In this document: piece after piece, positions 12,301 through 20,281 of the stretch
Layout: each line of letters opens with the position of its first letter
How positions within the stretch are numbered: position 1 is the first letter of the stretch
NCBI RefSeq assembly: GCF_000143415.4
Contig: NW_003314265.1
Span: 1,198,446 to 1,262,445, forward strand
Direction: 5' to 3'
DNA from: Selaginella moellendorffii
Taxonomy: Eukaryota > Streptophyta > Lycopodiopsida > Selaginellales > Selaginellaceae
DNA length: 64,000 nucleotides
Notes under the pieces: model-generated
The model's database searches: none
What the model was told of the DNA's origin: nothing
The model's input: only the letters and a program-made list of their open reading frames with translations
Program-made: the position numbers and the translations under genes

Positions 12301-12820
12301 ATTTAGCTCAATTCTAAATGAGTTCACTAGAACCAACATATTCCCCTGCTCGGCTAGTTCAATCCTGCTATGCCAAATTGGACATTACTGATGCAAAATT
12401 TGGCTGATTCACAGCATAGTTACATGTCCTCACAATGCCAAATCAACCCGGTGATAAAACTAAGAAAGCTTGCCATATTTACCTTGCTAAGAGGCTCTAC
12501 AGCTTCTTCAAAATCAAGGTCAATCGAAGCCTACCTTGCATAGAGTACATTGGGCGATTTAGAAGTACATGGTGAGCTAGAATACCAGACATGGTGTGTG
12601 ATTTCTGTTCAGTGTTCCATCCGGGAATACTATAAAGAATTAACTTAAAACAAAACGGCAATTGCATTTCATATAACAGGATCTTATAATCAACATTAGT
12701 AATTAATCAAGTGACTGAACTAAACTAAGATCAAAAGATTTATATACAAGGAAAGATTCGTCAAATTCCTTTCTCTCAGGCTCAATACGAAAAAAAAGCT
12801 ATAGAGAAGGATGAGAGCCC
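12301..12820. other. intergenic stretch downstream of RPC4
   Basis: No gene or recognisable element. It includes the probable 3' untranslated region of RPC4 next to 12821. Confidence 0.5.
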
Positions 12821-14301
12821 TCAGCTGGATCCATTTAGAATCCCGTCAATGTCTGGCGTGACTACGAGCCTCTGTCCTACATCGCCCAGGAACGCGCACT
12901 TCTTGTTGTTCGAGTCGATCGCGACCAGTTCTTGCGAGAAGACACAGCGAGTTCCCGGGTAGACCTGTTGTTTCAAAGTGGAAAGCTTGTAAGGGAAATG
13001 CTCTTGGCTTCAACGTAAAACTTACGTTCATCACGGAATCACCAAGGTGAAGCTTGACTGCTCCGCTTTTGTAGATGCGGAGCTTGCCCATCATGCCTTG
13101 CGGTAACTTGTCGAGACTCGTGGTGGCACTAGTGGATGGTAGCAAGGAAGGCAACTGGAGGAACAGGAGCCTGTCCTCGACATTTTCTGTCTGTGTAAAT
13201 GGGATGAAAAATCAAAAGCTGGAAAAGGAAGTTTCACTCACCTCCAGACCAAGCTCCTTTGCTGGCGGAACCAGATCCTCCTCAAAAACTCTGTCGTCGT
13301 CGTCTTCGTCGTCCGAGAACTCTGGTTTGTTCATTCGAGATTAGAGTCGATTGAAAGACGTGCGAACGGAGCTCCAACCTGTTCCAACGCCGGGAGGCCG
13401 GCGCAGAGGAAGAGATATCGGCTTGTTCGAGTCGTCCTATACGATCAAGCTGGATGAGAGGAGCCGAGAGAAGGAGAAACGTCTTCTTGCTTACCACAGT
13501 TTCAAATATTCCAATCCGGGGCTTGGCAACGTTCTCTTCTCCTGAAGCACAACGCTAGATTCTTAGAAGCAAGAACTCGAAAGCCTGATACCTGTTTGCG
13601 TTTTGATAGCCGGCGGACCTCGCCATCCTCCGCCACCGCCACCACCGCCGCCGCCACCCCCACCCCCACCTCCACTGCCAGATCCACCTCCACTGCTGCT
13701 TCGTTTCGCAAATCCAGCAGGAACTTTGGCAACAGCGGCCCCGGAGCCAGATCCAAACGCGACTCGGGTAGTGGCAACTGCTTTCCAGAAGAAAATCACG
13801 ACAAAGAAAGGAAAGCAATCTTAAGTTGATATACCTCTGTTCTCGTTCGATCGAAATCCTCGTCCTTTAGAAGCAAAAGCGTCCTAGAAGACAAACAGAG
13901 AAACTTTGTGAGCAAGAGCTGGATTGTCTTGATTCATACCTGGATTAATTTCTGTGCATCAGCGTCATTCACCTCTCCAGTCTCGCTGGCAAATTCACAC
14001 ATAGAACTTCAGTAAGATCCTAGCAAGGAGAAACGAAAAAAAAAAGAAAATGCCTTTTAACTTCGGTTTTCTTCGGTCTCCGGGGAGCAACCTTGGGCTC
14101 AAATTTCTACACACAAAAAACTTCCCTCTTCATTCTCATCATTTGATCCACAGCGACATTTCATACCTTCGTCGCCGGCGATGGCGCCGCTGGAGCTGGC
14201 ACTGGCGCATCCAATCCACTGGCGCCATCGTCCAGCTCCTTCTTGACGATCGGGGCGGCGCGTCCGCGGCCACGGCCCCGGCCCCGGCCCCTAGAAGCCA
14301 T
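12821..14301 (-). CDS. RPC4: DNA-directed RNA polymerase III subunit RPC4 (POLR3D/Rpc53 family)
   Basis: RPC4 is a peripheral Pol III subunit acting in initiation and termination, usually with RPC5. The start at 14301 opens an Arg-Gly-rich leader (MASRGRGRGRGR). The next exon carries the family's N-terminal KFEPKVAPRRPKK motif. Later exons hold a run of about 16 Gly (near 13640-13670), the conserved KPISLPLRRPPG motif, an acidic FSDDEDDD stretch, and the C-terminal signature LPQGMMGKLRIYKSG...KLHLGDSVMN, ending with PGTRCVFSQELVAID and VTPDIDGILNGSS. Roughly nine exons are joined by short introns; splice signals and frame are consistent throughout. It lies back to back with MPP6, with 60 bp between start codons. 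The Gly run is unusual and may vary in length between individuals. Family assignment is firm; a few internal exon edges are approximate. Confidence 0.93.
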
Positions 14302-14361
14302 TCATCCTGGCGTTTTGGGTTTAGGGCTTCCTTTATTTGCGACCGATCCCGCTCGATCGCC
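14302..14361. promoter_or_regulatory. 60-bp divergent promoter/5' region, RPC4 and MPP6
   Basis: Only 60 bp separate the two start codons, so promoter and 5' untranslated regions must overlap or extend into transcribed sequence. No TATA box is visible. The interval contains CGATCC/GATCGC motifs. Confidence 0.6.
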
Positions 14362-15196
14362 ATGGCGAAGCGCTTCTCTTCCGGATTGCAAGCAATGAAG
14401 GTGAGCGCGATCTCCATCCTCTCGTGATTCTAACGAGCGCAAGCGCGATCGCTTGCCCCAGTTCATGCAACGCGGCCGCGATGCCGCCAAGAAGGGAGAG
14501 GAGGACAAAGGGGATGACGATCACTGGGTATCATCCACAGCGCCGTCCAGCCGCAGATGGTACAAACAAAAGCTTCCATGCATTTCTTCTTCTCATTCCC
14601 ATGAATACTTCCAACACAGAGGTATTCATCGAGGAGGTTTCTCCATCCCCATTTCTAACCTTCTCTTCGTTGTTCTTCCATCTCTTCTAGCGTCGTGATC
14701 ATGGAAGGGGATCCAAAGCCCGCTGCTTCGCTCGGGCGCATGTCTTTCCAGAACTACAACCCAAGCATCGATGTAAGCAAACGTGTTTGTTTCTTCGCCG
14801 ATCAAGCTATGTAACTCTGGAGCTTTGTGTAGAAAATCCATGAAGATATCCAGGCGAGAAGGTTTCCAAAGGCCGCAAGTTCTAGTGACGAGCAACAAGC
14901 TGACAACGAAACGTACGTGTTTGAGTGAGATGATCCAAAAACCTGTGTCTAAAACTATGTGAATCCACAGCAAGGACAGTGACGAGAGAACCAAAGCCGA
15001 GAGCTCAACCAGCGCTGGAAACACGAAAGAAGAGAACCAACAGCAGCCTGCAAGCAAGAAACGCAAAGCCGAGAACCACCACAAACCTCCAGAGAAACCC
15101 ACTCCAAAAAATCCAATCAACAGGCAAACTCCAGCGTCCCAGAACAGATTCGACGCCATACGAGCTCAAGGATTCAGGAAACCTCCAAAGTTCTAA
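14362..15196 (+). CDS. MPP6: MPP6 / M-phase phosphoprotein 6 homologue, nuclear exosome cofactor
   Basis: MPP6 binds the nuclear RNA exosome and helps recruit the MTR4 helicase for rRNA maturation and RNA decay. Five exons (14362-14400, 14462-14559, 14691-14772, 14833-14912, 14971-15196) join in frame to 174 codons plus stop. Signatures are the N-terminal MAKRFSSGLQAMKFMQR, the central CVVIMEGDPKP followed by GRMSFQNYNPSID, which is the family hallmark, and a basic Lys-rich tail ending in RKPPKF. The gene is divergent from RPC4 and convergent with tafazzin, whose stop lies 36 bp beyond. The exon/intron model is well supported because every junction keeps frame and restores the conserved motif. 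Confidence 0.93.
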
Positions 15197-15232
15197 TTGG
15201 TAACATAGAGTTTGCAAAAGTACCTCTCACGG

Positions 15233-16511
15233 TCACGAGCTTTGACGATTTTCCCCCAGCGCTTGCCATCTTAGCTCCTCCACGGCCGCTTGAATCTGCT
15301 GCGTGATGTGCGAGTAGAGCCAGCCCAGAGAATTGTCGTCGAGAGCCACCAGGTGCTGGGGCCCGGGCCTCCTCGCGGCCAGATCCATCTTGAAAGCGTT
15401 GCAGCTCAGCGGGAATGGCGATGGGCTGCTAGCACTGAACTTCATCGCCGTGTCTCGCAAGCTGGCCATGTCGAACTCCATCGGCTCGCCGACGACAATG
15501 GTGATCTTCTTCCCGGCCAGAGGGAGCAGCGGTCTCCTCCCAAACATGTACTTCTCGGGCATTACCTGTGCGCTCTCGTCAGGCTCAACGAGAACGCGAA
15601 GAACACACGACTTGCCTGGTCGAATCCAGTGTGACCGATCGGCAGCACGATTGGAGGAACAGCAGCGCGAGCGACGAGAGATCCGACCCCCCACTTAAAT
15701 CGTCTCAGTGGTCCGTGCTCTTGGCAGACTTTGCCTTCTGGAAACGTATGCATCTGGAAAAGAAATGTAAGTTTCTATGCGAAGAACTTTCGATTCTATG
15801 AGAAAACTCTCGAGTGTAGCGAAGAACTTCTTACCCATTCTCCCTCGTTGATTCTGTCCAGTGCCTCGTCCATGAAGGGCTGATAGATTCCAGCTCCTCG
15901 CCTGATTGGAATGCACTTCCCTGGAAGAAGCGAAAGGGAAAGAATTTAGTACGAAGCACGCGAAAGCTCGATCGATCGATCGGAGCACATACCTACCGAC
16001 GCGAAAGAAATAGGAAAAGAGTGGATTCGTGAAGCAAATGTCCTCGGCGGCGAGAATCCATCGCGAGAGGCGAGCGTTGGTGACGGGAAATCCCTTGAAC
16101 GCCCACATTAGCGGATCGTCCAAGCTGGGAAAAGAAACAAGAGGTCACTCGATCGATCCATTTCTTCCGCAGGAAGCAAGAATGTCGGCAAGAAATTTCC
16201 AAACCCTAGCGAGAGATCGAGAGATCTTACGTCGATGTGTGATTGCTGACGGTGATGAGCGGCGTGCCGGGCGGCCTGGCGGTGACGAGATGGAGCAGAG
16301 TGTCCGCGTTGTGGACGTGAGACGAATTGAGCAGCGTCACGGCGATCCTGGCCAGGCTGCCGATGGTGAAGATCGCAATGCGCCGCGGAGCTCCGCTCAG
16401 GTGGGAGGGATGCGCCGCCCAGAGCATGGAGGAATCGCCACCGCTGCCGCCGGACATTGGCGGAGGAGCCGCCCCTCCGCCAAATAGCCGCCTCCACAGC
16501 GACAAATCCAT
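15233..16511 (-). CDS. TAZ: tafazzin (monolysocardiolipin acyltransferase)
   Basis: Tafazzin is a phospholipid-lysophospholipid transacylase that remodels cardiolipin in mitochondrial membranes. Exon 1 encodes an N-terminal segment with LITVSNHTST, completed across the first intron to the acyltransferase HX4D motif (NHTSTLDD). Further family motifs are DICFTNPL, IPIRRGAGIYQPFMDEAL, MHTFPEGKVCQE and VMPEKYMFGRRPLLP. The active-site His and Asp are present. The intron at 15566-15615 is a 50-bp GC-AG intron: its donor reads CAG then GCAAGT, and its length is not a multiple of three, so it must be removed. The 3' end faces MPP6 with 36 bp between stops. Start at 16511 is the first Met in frame. 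Confidence 0.93.
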
Positions 16512-16595
16512 TCTCTTCGTTCTCTAATTAATCCGTCGTTAAGCGGTAAGCCTACGCCAAAGAAAAATCAGTAACCCTAAAGCATATTCTTAGCC

Positions 16596-18293
16596 TCAGT
16601 AGTATCTCCACGTCAGCTTCGCCTGGCGGAGGTCTTTGATCTTCCTTGTTGCGTGCGCGCGCATCGCCGAGTCGCCGAATTTCTTGGCGCCGCGGAGGAT
16701 GATCTCCCACGCCCGGTGCGTCGGGCAGTAGGGCATGCAATCCACCAGCGCCTCGGCGTTGTGGAGCTGCCGTTTGACGACCAGGAGCTCGATCATGGCG
16801 TGGTAGTGCTCCACCAGCGGCGCGACGAAGAAATCGCCCACCATCGCCAGGAACCCCAGCCACGCCTCGCGCAGGAGCTTCGATTCGAGGCAGCCGTCAA
16901 GGTAGCACACGAAGCTCACATCATTCGGCGCCTCCCCGGCGAGATTCATCTCTTGGAAGAACGCCACGAATTCGTCCCCCATCCCCTGCCCGCCATAGCC
17001 CCCGAGCATCGCATTCCATGACACGAGGCTCCTCTCCGGAATCGAATCGAATATCTTGCGCGCGGCGGCCGCGCCCTCGCAGATGAAGCACGCCGCTAGC
17101 ATCGAATGCCAAGAATGCGCATCCTTCCTGGGCATTGTCTCGAAGATCACCCTTGCCGGGGCGATATGCCCGGACCGGGCATACCCCTGGATCATGATAT
17201 TCGCATATACCAGGCACTCACGCGGGAGTTTTTCAAACATTGCCCTAGCGTGGTCCATATGCCCATTGTGGGCATATGCCTGGAGCATTGCGGCCCAGGA
17301 GTTAACGTCCCGGTATGGCATCCGCGAGAACCAGTCCCGAGCGGCCATGGCCATGCCGGCTTCCGTATACGCTATGAGCACGCCGATCCACGACACGTCA
17401 TTGGGCTGGGGCATGAGCTGGAAGATCTCCACCGCCCGGTGCGGACGGCCAGCGTGCGCGTACGTGGCGATCATCGAGTTCCACGATACCACATTTTGCT
17501 GTGGCATCCGGTCGAATATGCTCCGCGCCTCGTCCAGCTGGCCGGACTTGCCGTAGGCGACGATCATGGCCGTCCACGTCAGCAGGCTCCTCAACGGCAT
17601 GATATCGAACATGTGGCGCGTCTCACGGAGGTAGCCGTGCTCCGCGAACGCGCGGCACATGACCGTCCACGTCACCGCATCGCGGCGTGGCGCCTCCTTG
17701 AACGTGGATTTGGCGTCATCCAGCCGTCCGTGCTGGAAGTAGGCGTTCACCATGGCCGTCCAGGAGACCACATCGCGCTCGGGCATCTTGTGGAATGTGC
17801 GCTGGGATCCCTCCAGATCCCCGTTCTGGGCATATGCGCGAATCATGGTTGTCCACGTCACAAGGTCCCGGTTGGGTATCGAGTCGAAGATCCGCCGCGC
17901 GTCGTCGAGATTCCCGTCCCTGGCATAGCCGGCGAGGATGATGTTCCATGAGTAGATGTTAGGGTTTGCGATGGCGGCGAAGACCTCCCGAGCTTCTTGG
18001 ACGCCCCCACACTTGCGGTACATCACTACCAGGAGATTGAGGAGGTAGCGATTGGATCGGTGCTCGCTATCGTCCAGCCGCTTGTGGGCGTGCTTGAGAT
18101 TGGCTAAATCCTTGGGCTCCCCGCACGATTTGAGGAGGCGATCGAAGAAGTAGACGTCCTCGGTCTCTTGCTCGCGCAGCTGCTGCTCTAGCATCGCTGT
18201 GATGATCTCGGTGCTGTCCCTGGAGGATGAAACATTGGCGATCGCTGCGGTACTGAACGATCTGGTCGGACGCATCGCGAGAGCGATCTTCAA
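16596..18293 (-). CDS. pentatricopeptide repeat protein, intronless, 565 aa
   Basis: PPR proteins bind organellar RNA in a sequence-specific way. This one has an N-terminus rich in Arg, Ser and Ala (MKIALAMRPTRSFST), typical of mitochondrial or plastid targeting, then about a dozen short (31-aa) repeats of the form W..M...Y...G..D.A..IF..MP, starting around residue 85. The C-terminus (CMPYCPTHRAWEIILRGAKKFGD) resembles a degenerate E1 motif, but there is no E2, E+ or DYW deaminase domain. It could act in editing with a partner deaminase or in RNA stabilisation. The next gene is a second PPR of the same type in the same orientation. Confidence 0.92.
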   Translation of the reverse strand: MKIALAMRPTRSFSTAAIANVSSSRDSTEIITAMLEQQLREQETEDVYFFDRLLKSCGEPKDLANLKHAHKRLDDSEHRSNRYLLNLLVVMYRKCGGVQEAREVFAAIANPNIYSWNIILAGYARDGNLDDARRIFDSIPNRDLVTWTTMIRAYAQNGDLEGSQRTFHKMPERDVVSWTAMVNAYFQHGRLDDAKSTFKEAPRRDAVTWTVMCRAFAEHGYLRETRHMFDIMPLRSLLTWTAMIVAYGKSGQLDEARSIFDRMPQQNVVSWNSMIATYAHAGRPHRAVEIFQLMPQPNDVSWIGVLIAYTEAGMAMAARDWFSRMPYRDVNSWAAMLQAYAHNGHMDHARAMFEKLPRECLVYANIMIQGYARSGHIAPARVIFETMPRKDAHSWHSMLAACFICEGAAAARKIFDSIPERSLVSWNAMLGGYGGQGMGDEFVAFFQEMNLAGEAPNDVSFVCYLDGCLESKLLREAWLGFLAMVGDFFVAPLVEHYHAMIELLVVKRQLHNAEALVDCMPYCPTHRAWEIILRGAKKFGDSAMRAHATRKIKDLRQAKLTWRYY

Positions 18294-18332
18294 CTCATTC
18301 GGTAGAGAATAGCGCGAAAATTCAAATTTAAA

Positions 18333-19796
18333 TTATACCCAGCGAAGAACCCTAAACATGTCTCCATGAATACGCGACCAATCCAGCAGCGATGTCCATT
18401 CGATCTCGCTCGCACGAAAGGGCATTTTCTCGATCAGTTCCTGGGCGTCTCCCTGCCGATTGGCGCGACCCATGAGATGGATCATACACGCGTAGTGATC
18501 TTCGCAGGGTGAGATCCCGTGATCCGCGATCATTGAGATGAAGCAGTCGCGGCCAGTGTCAATCTTCCCGAAATAGCAGTAGCCCACAAGGATCCCAATG
18601 TAGGTCCGCTCGTTGGGCATGGATCCCTCCAAGATCATCGATTGGAGCAACGAGAGCGCGCACTGGAGCCGACCGGCTTGGGCGTGCGCCTGGATGAGAG
18701 CATTCATCGCGGAAATGCAGGGCTCGGGTATGGATTCGTGGATTTCTCGCGCTCGATCTAGACATCCCGACCTAGCGTGTGCCGTGAGGTGCGCGCTCAT
18801 TGAAATCTGGTCATGTTGCGGCATCTTCGCGTAGATAGCCGCCGCATGATCGAGAAGCCCGGCGATCGAGCAGCCGTCAAGTAGAGCCGTCCACGCCGCG
18901 ATGTTTTTGGAAGGCATAGCGTCGAAGAGCGACCTGGATCGATCCAGCTGCTTGCGCTGCGCGTGGGCCGCGATCAAGATCGTCCAGGAGGCCGCTGTTG
19001 GCTCGGGCATTTGATCGAAAAGCGTGACTGCGTCCTCCAGCCGGCCGCATTGGCCGTGGATCTTAATCATCGTGTTCCAAGAAAAAGAGCTTCTTTGAGG
19101 AACTCTAGCGAACATCAGGGTCACAAAATCCAGATCTCCGGCGAGAGATAGCGCGTGGATCATGCTCGCCCAGGCGATCTCGTCGCGCTGCGGCATAGAA
19201 TCGAAGCAGCGCTTCGCTCGATCGAACTGACCGCTTTCGGCGAGGAGCGTGATCAAGGCGGTGGCTGCCCGGGCGCTGTGCCAAGGCGCGAGCTGGAAGA
19301 AGACCAAAGAGATGCCCAAATCTCTAAGCGAAGAGCACATTGTGTTCCAGGAGATCTCGTCCCTCTGGGGCATCGCCAAGAAGAAATCCCTTGCACTATC
19401 GCCCGGAAGAACCTCCAGCAGCGTGTTCCAGGACACCACATCGTGCGCAGGGAAGATCGCAAAGATCGCCCTGGCCGCGGCAATATGCCCATTCCGGGCA
19501 TACGCCGCGAGCAAAGCGTTCCAGGAGAAGACATTGCGGCACGCCATCGCATCGAAGATCTCGCGCGCGCCGGCTACGCTGCCTGATCGCCCATACCTTG
19601 TCAACAGGAGATTGGCGAGGTAGCGATCGCGGTGCCAGCGATCGCTCTCGAGCAGCTGCTGGTGGAATGCCTGGGATGACCTGCATTGCTCGATCCTACT
19701 CTCCAGCTGATGGATCGCTGGGATCCTCACGCGACCTATTGATGGATCGATCGGGTAAGAGCGCAAAGAAGAAAATTTCTCTGGGAAACAATCCAA
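18333..19796 (-). CDS. pentatricopeptide repeat protein, intronless, 487 aa
   Basis: This is a second short-repeat (S-type) PPR protein, 39 bp upstream of the start of its neighbour and on the same strand. After a variable N-terminus (no strong targeting signal is obvious) come about ten repeats with motifs such as NVFSWNALLAAYARNGHIAAAR and MPQRDEIAWASM, though many are shortened or irregular. The tail (IEKMPFRASEIEWTSLL) is E1-like and ends abruptly (FRVLRWV) without E2 or DYW. The similar architecture suggests an old tandem duplication, but repeat order and specificity positions differ. The target RNA cannot be named from sequence alone. Confidence 0.9.
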   Translation of the reverse strand: MDCFPEKFSSLRSYPIDPSIGRVRIPAIHQLESRIEQCRSSQAFHQQLLESDRWHRDRYLANLLLTRYGRSGSVAGAREIFDAMACRNVFSWNALLAAYARNGHIAAARAIFAIFPAHDVVSWNTLLEVLPGDSARDFFLAMPQRDEISWNTMCSSLRDLGISLVFFQLAPWHSARAATALITLLAESGQFDRAKRCFDSMPQRDEIAWASMIHALSLAGDLDFVTLMFARVPQRSSFSWNTMIKIHGQCGRLEDAVTLFDQMPEPTAASWTILIAAHAQRKQLDRSRSLFDAMPSKNIAAWTALLDGCSIAGLLDHAAAIYAKMPQHDQISMSAHLTAHARSGCLDRAREIHESIPEPCISAMNALIQAHAQAGRLQCALSLLQSMILEGSMPNERTYIGILVGYCYFGKIDTGRDCFISMIADHGISPCEDHYACMIHLMGRANRQGDAQELIEKMPFRASEIEWTSLLDWSRIHGDMFRVLRWV

Positions 19797-19840
19797 TTCA
19801 CAAGGAGATGCTCAAAAGAGGGATCCAAAAAAAAAACCTT

Positions 19841-20143
19841 CTACTTTTTTAGTTGTGGAGGCAGCGGCCACTTTGGAATCCCGTTCATCATGTAAGAACA
19901 ATCCGTGTAGGCGGATCCGGCGCCCAATCCCAGCGAGAAAGCCATGGCCGACCATCTGGAGCTGGGAGATCTAAACAAGACGAGCGACGCGAGGAGGCCG
20001 CCGAAGCCTGAGTAGACAATGCGCTTGAGCGTGATCTCGCAGCAAGCCTCGCATTTGCGATCCAGGGACAGCTCCTTGGGCAGCGGCTTCTCCGGCGATT
20101 GATTTTGCTGCTTGGCGATGTCCTTCTTTGGTGGATTCCCCAT
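19841..20143 (-). CDS. MIC10: MIC10-like MICOS subunit (DUF543 family)
   Basis: MIC10 is a small hairpin protein of the mitochondrial inner membrane that bends membrane at crista junctions. The 100-aa protein has a hydrophilic N-terminus (MGNPPKKDIAKQQNQSPEK), a Cys-containing segment (RKCEACCEITLKRIVYSG), a first membrane segment with GFGGLLASLVLF, and a second with Gly-rich FSLGLGAGSAY, followed by TDCSYMMNG. The two Gly-rich hydrophobic segments and the final Y.DC match the MIC10/DUF543 pattern. It is intronless. The assignment rests on pattern and not on alignment, so the paralogue is uncertain. Confidence 0.8.
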   Translation of the reverse strand: MGNPPKKDIAKQQNQSPEKPLPKELSLDRKCEACCEITLKRIVYSGFGGLLASLVLFRSPSSRWSAMAFSLGLGAGSAYTDCSYMMNGIPKWPLPPQLKK

Positions 20144-20281
20144 CTCTTTAGGGTTCTTTCATTGCCGTTTGGGATCTCCACCTAGGGTTTCTTCTTGGCA
20201 AACGGACGGGCGAGATCTCTTTTGCTCAACGGACGGGGGAGCTGTTCAACGGCTGGGATCTCATCTCCCGCGCATTTGCAT

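Noticed and set aside
13603-13824. Plus-strand frame with a long Pro run opposite RPC4
   Set aside because: It is the complement of the RPC4 Gly tract; the minus-strand gene has splice sites and family motifs.
14626-15159. 177-codon hydrophobic minus-strand frame over MPP6
   Set aside because: MPP6 exons on the plus strand splice in frame and restore a conserved family signature, so the opposite frame is chance.
17106-17951. 281-codon plus-strand frame opposite the first PPR gene
   Set aside because: Shadow of a GC-rich repeat gene on the other strand; no domain and His/Arg/Pro-rich composition.
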